From positions 62,001-126,000 of the forward strand of contig JBBHKE010002003.1 of assembly GCA_037447655.1 (NCBI GenBank): DNA of 64,000 nt, in the 5' to 3' direction. Every line of letters starts with the position of its first letter. Within the stretch, counting starts at the first letter, position 1. This DNA comes from Zygnema cylindricum (lineage: Eukaryota > Streptophyta > Zygnematophyceae > Zygnematales > Zygnemataceae). Of this stretch, positions 37,723 to 49,144 are shown in pieces. A program made the translations under genes and the position numbers. The notes under the pieces were generated by a model, which was not told the DNA's origin, did no database searches, and was given only the letters and a program-made list of their open reading frames with translations.

Positions 37723-38181
37723 TAACTTGCAGGACTTAGATTATTTTATGAATCGCAGTCAAGTTAATCAAAGTAATGGCACACTGTTTTCTGCATCTTT
37801 GACCTGTTGGTGTGATCACTCTGATTGGTGCTTTCATGTGAATCTTTGTGGAGTAATTCTATGATATAGAATATATATGTGTGTGAAGTTTCATTGTATT
37901 CCAGTATCTCTGTAAGATTCTATGAATAGTCTAATTGGTTAGTTTGTGAAGCTGTCAACTACATTTGGGAAACTCTGAAGCTTATATCTTCTAGATGCCT
38001 TGGTGGATTTGGCTGTAACTTTAAGAGTTTACATTGTATATGGTATGCTGCATATTGGTGCAGTTTAAGATCATTTTGTTTATTGTGGAGTAATCTGTGT
38101 CGTCTGAAACACAGCTGTTTTTGAGGTAGTCTATGGGTGTTTCCGTGAGTAATCCATGGCTGAAATAGGCTATGGACAACA
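37723..38181 (+). mobile_element. 3' part of a type 2 LTR, forward strand
   Basis: These 459 bp align with the downstream half of the H and 44,269 LTRs: CAGGACTTAGATTATTTT, the GAGGTAGTCTATGG stretch, the Gag start ATG (38,156; MAEIGYGQQ versus MTEKGYEQQ in H) and the exact terminal CAACA at 38,181. It abuts element F within RNase H coding sequence, so it marks an insertion into F whose other side was lost by deletion into E. Confidence 0.82.
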
Positions 38182-41100
38182 AGAAGCAATGGCAATGGCA
38201 GCCTGGTTATCACACCGGATCACCTATGGACCAAATTGCATGTATCCTAGTTCTTGTAACATGGATTTTACCCATAAGATTTCTTTGAGGGCCGAGCTTG
38301 CTGCCATATATTCTGACTCCATTGTCGAATGTGGTGTAACCTTTTGAAGTTTGCTGCTCCAACAGCAAGTACCGCTCCCGATTCGTAGAACGAATCCCGT
38401 GGTGGATTTCTAGCTTGGCATGTCGCCATAGCTTGCATCACTCCATGTTTATAGCTTGACTTCTCCTCCGCCTAGAGTGAGTTTGAGATCTTTAGTTCCT
38501 GCCAAATATCTTAAGACTCTCTTTGCTGCATCAAGATCAGATTTTCTCGGATTTTCTAGACTCCTGCTCAGTACCCCGACTGCTGCAGCAATGTCAGGAC
38601 GGGTACAGTTCATGAAATATATTAAGCTTCTCACTTTATGTCTATAAGGTATTATTGTCATAGGATCATTCTCCCCTGACTCTAAATACTCGCTAATAAT
38701 GACACCTGGTTCTGTCTCTTCTCCCTCTAACTTCTGCCAAAACTCCATTGGAGTTAAACATCCTTTTGCCCCCCGCATTCTGTACCCATCTAACATGTTT
38801 CCAATACCTATTTTTGAGTCAATTTTATTATTTTCTTATTTCTGTCCCTCTCTACCTAGATACCCAAAATATATTTTGCCTCACCGAGGTCTTTCATCTC
38901 GAACCGTGAGTTTAGAGCAGTTTTGATTTTGTTAATTTCAGCCATTGATTTGCTAATTAATAGCAAATCATCTACATATACTGCTATATACACTATCCCA
39001 TTTTCACCCTTTAGAACGTAGATAGAGAGATCATAACTTATCCTTTGAAATCCTAGACTAGTCAAGAATTCATCAAGCTTTATATTCCACTGTCTTGGGG
39101 CATGTTTTAGGCCGTACTAAGATTTTAGCAACTTGCATACTAAGTGCTCTTTTCCTGGTTCCACATACTTTTCAGGCTGCTGCATGTAAATGGTCTCTTC
39201 TAGTTCTCCATGCAAAAAGGCCGTTTTTACATCCATCTGATGAATTTCCATATCTTCCATAGCAGCTAGGGACAGCAAAATCCTTACTGTTGGAAATCTT
39301 ACAACCGGAGAAAATGTTTCTTCAAAATCGATTCCTTCCTTTTGATTGTACCCCTTCGCCACAAGTCTGGCCTTATAGCGTTCAATGGTGTTATCGGGAT
39401 TTAACTTAACCTTGAATACCCATTTGCTGCCGATCGCTTTTCGGTCCGGAGGAAGGTCCACAAGCTCCCATGTTTGAGCCTCTATGATCGACTTCATTTC
39501 GTCGTTTGCCGCCTGAATCCAGTGATTCCGCTCTGGTGATGAGAAGGCCTCTTAGATGGTTAAGGGCTCCCTTGAGACTGCCGAATAGGCAAAGTGAGAG
39601 CTTTCTTGCAGGCGGCTACTTGATCTTTTCCCCCCCGGAAATTCTGAGGCTGAGATCGTCGGATGCCGCGCATTGCGCTGATTGCGCTGGTTGCGATCCG
39701 TGTCTTGCTGATTGCGCTGGTTGCGATCCGTGTGTTTGTGATTGCGCTGGTTGCGATCCGTGTGTATTAACTGCTCTTGGTCCGTCTGGACCCGAAGTTG
39801 GTGACGAACATGGAGAGAGTCTGACTCTGGAGTCAATACCGAAGTTTGTGGAATCTGCAGGACAATTTCCTGCATACAATCTAAGATGACATACTCCTGT
39901 AATTTTTGTTGTTTTTGCTGCTCTGTCATTTGAAATAAATCTATTGAGTGTAGTTCATCCTTAACAATGATGTTTCTAGCTACAACTATTTTATGCCTTT
40001 CAAACACAAAGACTCTATAACCTTTTGAGTGATCATCATATCCTAACAGAATACGCCGTAATCCCTTTGGTTCCATTTTCCATCTATCTGTAGACGTATC
40101 CAATATAAAGCATTGACTACCAAAGACCTTGAAATGGCTAACATCTAGTTTGCTACCTGTCCTGATTTCGTAAGGAGTTGTTTCTACCGATCTTGATCCT
40201 ATCCTATTTTTAATATAAACTGCACAATTTAGAGCCTCAGCCCAGAATTTCGGATCCACATTTATATCTGCGAGCATAGACCTAGAGCTTTCCGTGAGAG
40301 TTCTATTTAGTCTTTCCGACACCTCATTTTGTTTTCCGGTGAATATGGAATAGTCAATAGATGACTAATGCCTTCCTTGAGTAAAAAGGTTTCAAATTCT
40401 TTCGATGTATATTCACCACCATTGTCCGATCTGAGCTGTAAAATAGATGTATTATGAAGTTTTTCAGCCCATGCTTTATAGTGTTTGAAGTGACCAAACA
40501 CTTCACTCTTCTCCTTCATGAAGGAAACTTTTGTAAACCTGGAGAAATCATCTGTGAAGGTGACCATGTATTTCATCCCTCCGGCAGATGGAACCTTCGC
40601 CGGACCAAAGACATCCGAATGAATTTGTTGTAAAAGTTTCGTTGACCGATGCTCAAACTCCTTAGGAAATGGCAATCTGTGGATTTTGCCTAAAGCGCAA
40701 CCATCGCAAGTTTTGACCGGCCCATCTGTGATTGAGACACCCTCTATTTTTTTAGCAATGACCATTTTCCTCAAATTATCATAATTTACATGGCCTAATC
40801 TTTTATGCCACAACTCATCTGAGTGCAAAACACCAGAGTACAAAACATCATTCTCCTTTGTATTAGCCATATCCATGCGATACATCTTGCTATTGTCTCT
40901 AGTACTTGTAACCGCAACCTTGCCATTTTTGCTAACAACTTGCCAACCATTTTTCAAATTAACCTCAAAGCATTTGCTCTCTACCAACGACGTAGAAAAC
41001 ATATTTTTCTTAAAGTCAAGCACAAATAAGACATTGTGAAGAGTCCTTTCAATTGCTTGTCCTTCTACATTAACTAGTAATGACACATCACCCACAGCAC

Positions 41101-42204
41101 GAGTTTGGACACTCATTCCACAAGCATAATAAATATTTTTCTCCGGCGTTGCTTTCAGATTTTTGAAGATGGCCTTGTTCCAACATATGTGGGCTGAAGC
41201 TCCTATATCCATTATCCATCCGGGGGTGTTGCGCCCTCCATTGTAGCCGCCATAGCGAATAGATCCGTATCGTCCTCCGTAGAAACTGTCAAATTCTCGT
41301 CTAAGAGAGACGAAAAAGCGGAAAATAGTGCATTTCCACGAGGTGTAGTCCCCGTGAAGCCTTTGTAAAACTAGCTTTGTTGCCATCCCGGCCGGTATAA
41401 ACCTATATCGTTAGCTTTTTTAAGCTTAGGACAAAATTTGTATCCATGACCTATCTCACTACAATAAAAGCATGCATTGTTGGATTGTCTATTTCCACAT
41501 TGATTAAAATGTCTGAACTGATTATACTAATTTCTTTGCTGATTAAACTGTCCTTTTCTCTCAAAGTCTGAATTAAAAGCCTGTACTTGCTCAACATTGA
41601 GAATATTAGATGTAGCTTCCTCCTCTAGTAAAATATTGATGGCTAACTGTAAAGTCCAGCTAGCTTTATCTTTTTGTTTGAGCATGTCAGATGCTCCTTT
41701 CATACTACGAGGGAGACCCCTCATGAGCAATGCCGCCTATTGAAAAGGAGGAAACACCCCACCTGCACAAGCATGTGCATCTACAAGGATACGAAATTTG
41801 TTAGAATATTCAGCCATTGTACCGCCAGTGTACTTATAGTCCCAAATTTTTCCAGCCAATAGAAGCTCTTCCTAGACATTGGCCTTTTCATAATCAGTTT
41901 TAAGAGATTTCCATATATCAATTGCTTTTTTCATCTTTATCCGAGACATAGCTAAGTCCTCAGATATACAAAATTTCAGAATAGACCGAGCTTGCGTATT
42001 TTTCTTAGACCATGACGGATCAGATTCATCCAGCGAACCATCTAATATATCCTAAAGATTGACATTTTCAAAATGTGTTTCCACCATATCCGCCCAGTAA
42101 ACATACTTAACCCTGGAAAAGATAGGAATTCTTGATGACAGGACCATAACCTGTTGTTCTACAACCACCGGTGCAGGTGGAGGAGCAGCAGTAGTAGTAG
42201 ACAT
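38182..42204 (-). pseudogene. Copia gag-pol remnant, element F
   Basis: On the reverse strand Gag starts inside the LTR (ATG 42,204), crosses the primer site, and contains capsid-like blocks, zinc knuckle CFYCSEIGHGYKFC (about 41,475-41,430) and protease DIGASAHIC (Thr/Ser of DTG/DSG replaced by Ile). Integrase is well kept: LWHKRLGH and CDGC finger, HSDVFGP, LRSDNGGEY, then a frameshift near 40,310 before SERLNRTL (which follows the third catalytic residue), all in 41,386-39,552. RT (39,497-38,856) has YVDD at 38,968-38,979. RNase H begins at 38,796 and is cut at 38,182. Internal stops occur in gag. This is the best-preserved integrase in the window; related to D and C. Confidence 0.93.
42141..42151 (-). 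other. Primer-binding site of element F (decayed)
   Basis: Reverse strand GGTTATGGTCC follows LTR end AACAACA. It keeps GGTTATGG of the initiator tRNA complement, but a G-to-T change weakens the match and turns the encoded motif into Val-Met-Val. Confidence 0.68.
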
Positions 42205-42838
42205 GATACACTCTCGGAAGCTATCATGAATCCTACCAAACAGCTGTTCTTAAGTGCTCACCAATTCTTATACAAGCATCCAAACCTCACAAAACTCTAT
42301 CAGAATATAGAGTAGCATAAACAATGTTAACTCCCAAAGTTATAGCACAATTGACCTGACAACACTCAAGATATAATACTCAGAAGTTTCCCAAAAAGTG
42401 TTTGCAGTTTTACTACTTGGAAGTCTGGATACATAATATGTTATGAGTCCTAAGTCTTATACTTGTGTTGAACTGGCAACACCAGTGTACTTGAGAGGTA
42501 CATCAAACCACCAAGCTACCACTAATCTGTCAAGCTACCATTGAGCTATCACTAAGCTACCACTGAGCTATCACTAAGCTAACTAGAATCGTATCTATCG
42601 CAATTCCTCCATCCTGTACAGAATCACATTAAGAATATCAGACGTAACGTTGTCCGTACGGACAATATCAAATATAATCGTGGTTGCCTTGTTATGTCCG
42701 TGTTGCAGCTTCGCTGCTGCGTTGCTCTGCTGCTGCGTTGCTCTGCTGTATAGCAGTTGCTCTGCTGTATAGCAACTGCGCTGCTTTGTTTGTAAAGCAG
42801 CTGCGCTGCTCATAGGCTGAAAGCTTTCCAAAAAGACA
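42152..42838 (-). mobile_element. 5' LTR of element F (type 1)
   Basis: This 687-bp reverse-strand LTR starts TGTCTTTTTGGAAAG at 42,838 and ends GAACAACA. U3 has GCTGCG/TATAGCAG short repeats (42,700-42,815), the palindrome GTCCGTACGGAC (42,652-42,663) and a short version of the 11/22-bp repeat. Its 5' tip abuts reverse-oriented satellite, so the satellite orientation differs on the two sides of the E/F complex. Confidence 0.9.
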
Positions 42839-44268
42839 AGAGCCTTGTTATTGTCAACTTTTTGTGTAATTTAGGTCAGAATTGTTGTTAGCGATAACAG
42901 TTTGATTAATTTAGGTAACAATTCATGTTATCGCTAACAGTTTGTTTAAGTTAGGTAACCATTCTTGTTAGCGCTAAGAGTTTGTGTAAGTTAGATAACA
43001 ATTTCTGTTATCCCTAACTGTTTGTGTAATTTAGGTAATAATTTTTGTTATCGCTAACAGTTTGTGTAAGTTAGGTAACAATTCCTGGTAGCACTAACAA
43101 TTTGTGTAATTTAGATAACAATTATTGTTATCACTAACAGTTTGTGTAAGTAAAGTAACAATTCTTGTTATCGCTAACAATTGTGTACTTTCGGTAACAA
43201 TTACTGTTAACGCAAATAGTTTGTGATATTTAGAAAACAATTCTTGTTATCGCTAACATTTTTGTGTAAGTTAGTTAACCATTCTTGTTAGCGCTAATAG
43301 TTTGTGTAATTCAGATAACAAGCCATGTTATTGTCAACATTTTGTGTAAGTTTGGTAACATTTGTTGTTAGCGCTAACAGTTTGTGTAAGTTAGGTAACA
43401 ATTCCTAATATCGCTTACAGTTTGTGTAAGTGAGGAAACCATTCTTGTAAGGGCTAACAGTTTGTGTAAGTAAGGTAACAATTCCTGTTATCGCTAACAC
43501 TTTGTGTAAGTTAGGTAACCATTTTTGTCAACACTAAGAGTTTGTATAAGTTAGATAACAATTCCTGTTAGCGTTAAAATATTGTGTAAGTTAGGAAACA
43601 ATTATTGTTATCGCTAACATTTTGTGTAAGTAAGGTAACCATTCTTGTAAGCGCTAATAGTTTGTGTAAGTTAGGTAACAATTCTTGTCAATGCTAACAG
43701 TTTGTGTAAGTTAGGTAACAATTTCAATTAGCACAAAGAGTTTGTGTAAGTTAGATAACAATTCTTGTTATCGCTAAGAGTTAGTGTAATTTAGGTAACA
43801 ATACTTGTTAGCGCTATCTCTTTATGTAACTTAGGTAACAATTTTTGTTATCGCTAACTCTGTGTATAAGTTAGATAACAATTTCTATTAGCGCTAAGAG
43901 TTTGTGTAATTTAGATAACAATTTCTGTTATCGGTAACTGTTTGTGTAATTTAGGTAACAATTTTTGTTATCGCTAACAGTTTGTGAAAGTTATGTAACA
44001 ATTCTTGTTATCCATGACATTTTGTGTAAGTTAGTTAACAATTTTTGTTATCCCAAACAGTTTGTGTAATTTAGGTAAGAATTCTTCTAATCGCTAACTA
44101 TTTGTGTAATTTAGGTAAGAAAACTTTTTTAGCGCTAATATTGTGTGTAAGTTAGGTTATAATCAATGTTATCGCTAACTGTTTGTGTAATTTAGATAAC
44201 AATTCCTGTTATCGCTAACTGTTTGTGTAATTTAGGTAACTATTTTTGTTATCGCTAACAGTTTGTGT
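42839..44268 (-). repeat. 40-bp satellite array S7, reverse orientation
   Basis: The monomer now reads CAGTTTGTGTAATTTAGG then TAACAATTCTTGTTATCGC, the reverse complement of the left arrays. A variant containing AAGCCTTGTTATTGTCAAC appears here and in later reverse arrays and was not seen in the forward arrays. Confidence 0.96.
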
Positions 44269-45255
44269 TGTTGTTTTTGGAAACCTTTAGTCCTCTCTTT
44301 ATCTCACAGCTATACTGCCATGCTACGCTAAGTTTGACATCGTAGTTGAAATCCTCTCTATATTTCGTTGTTATGCTACCATGTTGCGCTGCTCTAATAT
44401 TAAAGGTGCGTTGGTAGAACACCGCAGCCATAGCGGCTTTGAGTGAACAGCTATGCTGCTCTAAAACAACACAACTGCGCTGGTAAACCACCGCAGCCAT
44501 AGCAGTTTGTGTGAAGTATGAATTGTCGTAAGATTTAGTGTTGTATGTAACTCGAAAGGGAGTACACAGACTTGGTACACCTTAGGCACACGTGTCGGTC
44601 CGTGGGGGAGTTCAGGTTGGTTGATTTGGAGGACGAAGTAAAGATTCATTTGGGGATCAGATTTACACGTGGAGGTTCATATTCAGTGGTGAAGGAATGC
44701 GTGGACGGCGGGCAGAGTCCCCGCCATTTTTGGAAGAGAAATATTGACTGCGCCGTCATTTCCTTGAACGAACTTTTGTTGCACACTTTAGCGGCGGCTA
44801 GAGTTTAAGATTGATGTAAATATTTTGTACTGTAGACGGTGAATGTTTGGTTTGGTAAAGATTTAGTGTACCAGTGGACCAACGTAATTGTGGTACGGTT
44901 TAGATCAGCTGTAGGTTCACTTGTATATGTAGGACTTAGAATATTTTAGAAGTTAGGAATTCCTTGTATGAAAACTGCGAAGCAATTTTGGGGTTTTTGA
45001 GTTGTAAGATCATTGTGATCTTTTGGGAAAATTTTGTGAAATTCTGCATGTGTTTTTTTTGGTGTATTTTTTTTATTGTGGCAAATTTGCAGACCTAGTG
45101 TGTGTCTGGTTTTCTTGGGGCATTATTGTGAAGGCGATAATTTTTAGGTATTCGTGAGCGTTTCCTCTTTGTACTTCGATTCTGAATATGGCAATTGCTG
45201 CAGCTGCTGCTGCTTCTTCTTCTTCTTCTAAGGCACCAGCTGCCTCAAATCAACA
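44269..45255 (+). mobile_element. Solo LTR, type 2 family, forward strand
   Basis: This 987-bp LTR starts TGTTGTTTTTGGAAACC and ends AAATCAACA. The flanks TGTGT (44,264-44,268) and TATGT (45,256-45,260) look like a 5-bp target-site duplication with one mismatch, and excision restores the monomer. The TATA-like/GTAGGACTTAGAATATTTT pair is near 44,925-44,945. The 3' end encodes a Gag start (ATG 45,188) with six Ala, then five Ser, then KAPAASNQ. The short open frames at 44,572-44,808 and on the reverse strand are not conserved and are not called. Confidence 0.92.
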
Positions 45256-46566
45256 TATGTAAGTTAGGTAACCATTCTTGTTAGCGCTAACAATTTGTGT
45301 AAGTTAGATAACAATTCTTGTTATCGCTAACGGTTTGTGTAAGTTAGGTAACCATTCTTGTTAGCACTAACAGTTTGTGTAAGTTAGGTAACAATTTTTG
45401 TTTTCGCTAACAGTTTGTGTAAGTTAGTTAACCATTCTTGTTAGCGCTAACAGTTTGTGTAAGTTAGATAACAAATCTTGTTATCGCTAACAATTTGTGT
45501 AATTTAGGTAGCAATTCTTGTCATCGCTAAAAGTTTGCGTAATTTAGGTAATAATTCATGTTATCGCTAACAGTTTGTGTAAGTTAGGTAACCATTATTG
45601 TAAGCACTAACAGTTTGTGTAAGTTAGGTAACAATTTTTGTTAGGGCTAACAGTTTGTGTAAGTTAGGTAACAATTTCAGTTAGCGCAAACAGTTTGTGT
45701 AATTTAAGAAATAATTCTAGTTATTGCTAAGTGTTTGTGAAATTAAGGTAACCATTATTGTTAGCGCTAAGAGTTTGTGTAAGTTAGATAACAATTCCTT
45801 TTATCGCTAACAGTTTGTGTAAGTTAGGTAACAATTCTTTTTTTGCCTCACAGTTTGTGTAAGTAGGTAACCATTATTGTTAGCCCTAGCAGTTTGTGTA
45901 AGTAAGATAACAATTTGTGTTAGCACTAACTGTTTGTGTAATTCAAGTAACAATTCTTGTTATCGCTAACTGTTTGTAAAATTTAGGTAGAAATTCTTGT
46001 TATCGCTAACAGTTTTTGTAAGTTAGGTAACCATTCTTGTATGCGCTAATAGTTTGTGTAAGTAAGAGAACAAGCCTTGTTATCGCTTACTGTTGGTTTT
46101 AGTTAGATAACAATTTCTGTTATCGCTAAAAAATTGTGTAAGTTAGGTAACAATTCTTGTTAGCGCAAAGAGTTTGTGTAATTTACATAATAATTTTTTG
46201 TTATCACTAAGTGTTTGTGTAATTTAGGTAACAATTCTTGTTATCGCTAATAGTTTGTGTAAGTTAGGTAACAATTGTTGTTATCGCTAACAGTTTGTGT
46301 ACTTTAGGTAACAATTACTGTAAGCGCAAACAGTTTGTGTAATTTAGATAACAATTCTTGTTATCGCTAACAGTTTTGTGTAAGTTAGGTAACCATTATT
46401 GTTAGCGCTAAGAGTTTGTGTAAGTTAGGTAAACATTCTTGTTAGGTCTATAAGTTTGTGTAATTTTGATAACAATTCGTGTTATCGCTAACTGTTTGTG
46501 TAAGTAAGATAACAATTTTTGTTAGCGCAAATAGTTTGTGTAATTTAGCTAACAGTTTGTGTAATT
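45256..46566 (-). repeat. 40-bp satellite array S8, reverse orientation
   Basis: Reverse monomers continue in register from S7 once the solo LTR is removed. Positions 45,736-46,508 are duplicated at 48,158-49,010. Confidence 0.96.
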
Positions 46567-46672
46567 TTTGCTCTGCTGCTGCGCTGCTCTGCTGTATAGC
46601 ATATAGGAGCTCCGTTGCTTTGTCTGTAAAGCAGCTGCGCTGCTCTGAGACTGAAAGCTTTCCAAAAAGACA
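46567..46672 (-). mobile_element. 5' tip of a type 1 LTR at a satellite orientation switch
   Basis: These 106 bp match the first part of the F LTR (42,725-42,838), from GCTCTGCTGCTGCG to the LTR start TGTCTTTTTGGAAAG at 46,672. Reverse satellite lies on the left and forward satellite on the right. Confidence 0.88.
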
Positions 46673-48157
46673 ACAAGCGATAACTAGAATTGTTACCTAA
46701 ATTACACAAATAGTTAGCGAAAACAGAAATTGTTATCTAAATTACACAAATTGTTAGCGATTAAAATTTTTTTTACCTAAATTACACAAACAGTTAGCGA
46801 TAACAAGAATTGTTTCCTAAATAACACAAAAGTTAGGGATAACAAGAATTGTTACCTAAATTACACAAACTGTTAGCGATAACAGGAATTATTACCTAAA
46901 TTACACAAACTGTTAGCGATAACAAGAATTGTTACCTAAATTATATAAACAATTAGCGATAACAAGAATTGTTACTTAAATTACACAAACAGTTAGCGAT
47001 AACAGCAATTGTTATCTAAATTACACAAACTTTTAGCGATAACATGAATTGTAATCTAAATTACACAAACTGTTAAAGCTAACATGAATTGTTATCTAAC
47101 CTACACATATTTTTAGCAATAACAAGAATTATTACCTAAATTAAACAAACAATTAGCGATTATAAGAATTGTTGCCTACATTACACAAACAATTAGCTTT
47201 AACAGTAATTCTTACCTAAATTACACAAACTGTTAGCGATAACAGTAATTGTCACCTAAATTACACAACCCGTTAGCAATCACAAGAATTGTTACCTAAA
47301 TTACAGAAAGAGTTTACGCTAACAGCAATTGTTATCTAACTTACACAAACTATTAGCGCTAAAGAGAATGGTTACCTAGCTTACACAAACAATTAGCGAT
47401 AAGAGGAATTGTTACCTAAATTACACAAATTGTTAGGGCTAACAGGAATTGTTATCTTACTTACACAAACTATTAGTGCTAGAAGGAATTCTTATCTAAC
47501 TTACACAAACTGTTAGCAATAACAAAAATCGTTACCTAAATTACACAAATTGCTAGAGATAACAGGAATTGTTATCTAAATTACACAAATTGTTAGCGAT
47601 AAGAGGAATTGTAACTAAAATTAGATAAAAAATTAGCGATAATAAGAATTGTTACATAAATTACACAAACAGTTAGCGATAACAAGAATTGTTACCTAAA
47701 TTACAGAAAGGAATTGTTACCTAAATAACACAAATAGTTAGCGATTACATGAATTGTTATCAAAATTACACTAACTGTTTGCGCTAACATCAATTATAAC
47801 CTTACTTACACAAACTGTTAGCGATAACAGGTATTGTTATCTAAATTACACAAACTCTTAGCGCTAACAGGAATTGATATCTAACTTACACATATTGTAT
47901 AGATAGCAAGAATTCTTATCAAAATTACACAAACCGTTAGCGATAACAAGAATTAGTACTTTAATTACACATAGTGTTAGCGATTACAAGAATTGTTACC
48001 TAAATAACATAAACAAATAGCGATAACATAAATAGTTACATAAATTACACAAACTGTTAGCAATAACAAGAATTGTTACCTAAATTACACAAACAGTTAG
48101 TCATAACGAAATTGTTATCTAAATTACACAAACATTTAGCGATAACAAGAATTGTTA
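46673..48157 (+). repeat. 40-bp satellite block S9, forward orientation (inverted island)
   Basis: A 1.5-kb island of forward monomers lies inside otherwise reverse arrays. It contains the usual four-monomer cassette at about 47,305-47,470. On the right it passes directly into reverse monomers with no intervening sequence (GAATTGTTA then TGTGAAATTAAGG at 48,158). Confidence 0.95.
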
Positions 48158-49010
48158 TGTGAAATTAAGGTAACCATTATTGTTAGCGCTAAGAGTTTGT
48201 ATAAGTTAGATAACAATTCCTTTTATCGCTAACAGTTTGTGTAAGTTAGGTAACAATTCTTTTTTTGCCTCACAGTTTGTGTAAGTAGGTAACCATTATT
48301 GTTAGCCCTAGCAGTTTGTGTAAGTAAGATAACAATTTGTGTTAGCACTAACTGTTTGTGTAATTCAAGTAACAATTCTTGTTATCGCTAACTGTTTGTA
48401 AAATTTAGGTAGAAATTCTTGTTATCGCTAACAGTTTTTGTAAGTTAGGTAACCATTCTTGTATGCGCTAATAGTTTGTGTAAGTAAGAGAACAAGCCTT
48501 GTTATCGCTTACTGTTGGTTTTAGTTAGATAACAATTTCTGTTATCGCTAAAAAATTGTGTAAGTTAGGTAACAATTCTTGTTAGCGCAAAGAGTTTGTG
48601 TAATTTACATAATAATTTTTTGTTATCACTAAGTGTTTGTGTAATTTAGGTAACAATTCTTGTTATCGCTAATAGTTTGTGTAAGTTAGGTAACAATTGC
48701 TGTTATCGCTAACAGTTTGTGTACTTTAGGTAACAATTACTGTAAGCGCAAACAGTTTGAGTAATTTAAATAACAATTCTTGTTATCGCTAACAGTTTTG
48801 TGTAAGTTAGGTAACCATTATTGTTAGCGCTAATAGTTTGTGTAATTCAGATAACAAGCCTTGTTATTGTCAACTGTTTGTGTAAGTTATGTAACAATTG
48901 CTATTAGCGCTAAGAGTTTGTGTAAGTTAGGTAAACATTATTGTTAGGTCTATAAGTTTGTGTAATTTTGATAACAATTCGTGTTATCGCTAACTGTTTG
49001 TGTAAGTAAG
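48158..49010 (-). repeat. Satellite block S10, duplicate of 45,736-46,508
   Basis: This 853-bp reverse block is almost identical to 45,736-46,508 (773 bp). They share odd features such as CTTTTTTTGCCTCACAG and GTAAGAGAACAAGCCTTG, and I noted only a handful of substitutions. The copies differ by an 80-bp, two-monomer indel near 48,835-48,915, as expected for unequal exchange. Confidence 0.92.
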
Positions 49011-49144
49011 GTGAATCTATATTGGGGTTCTGACTGTCAAGGGGTCAGTCACTTGGGTTTATATTAACTTGGAGTCGGCACTATCTAGATTGGCTTCTTT
49101 TGGATCTGCATACTCTGAGGGCCAATGGAGGTCTCAGAGTTTCA
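49011..49144 (+). mobile_element. 3' tail of a type 3 LTR
   Basis: These 134 bp match the end of the K LTR (reverse strand, about 60,085-59,956): TATTGGGGTTCTGACTGTCA and GGGTTTATAT...TTGGAGTCG. They finish with the Gag start ATGGAGGTCTCAGAGTTTCA exactly at the LTR terminus. The rest of the LTR is missing and satellite lies on both sides. Confidence 0.85.

Noticed and set aside
46479-46700. Forward open frame with Cys/Leu-rich product
   Set aside because: It spans satellite, LTR tip and satellite, so it is a chance frame in repeats.
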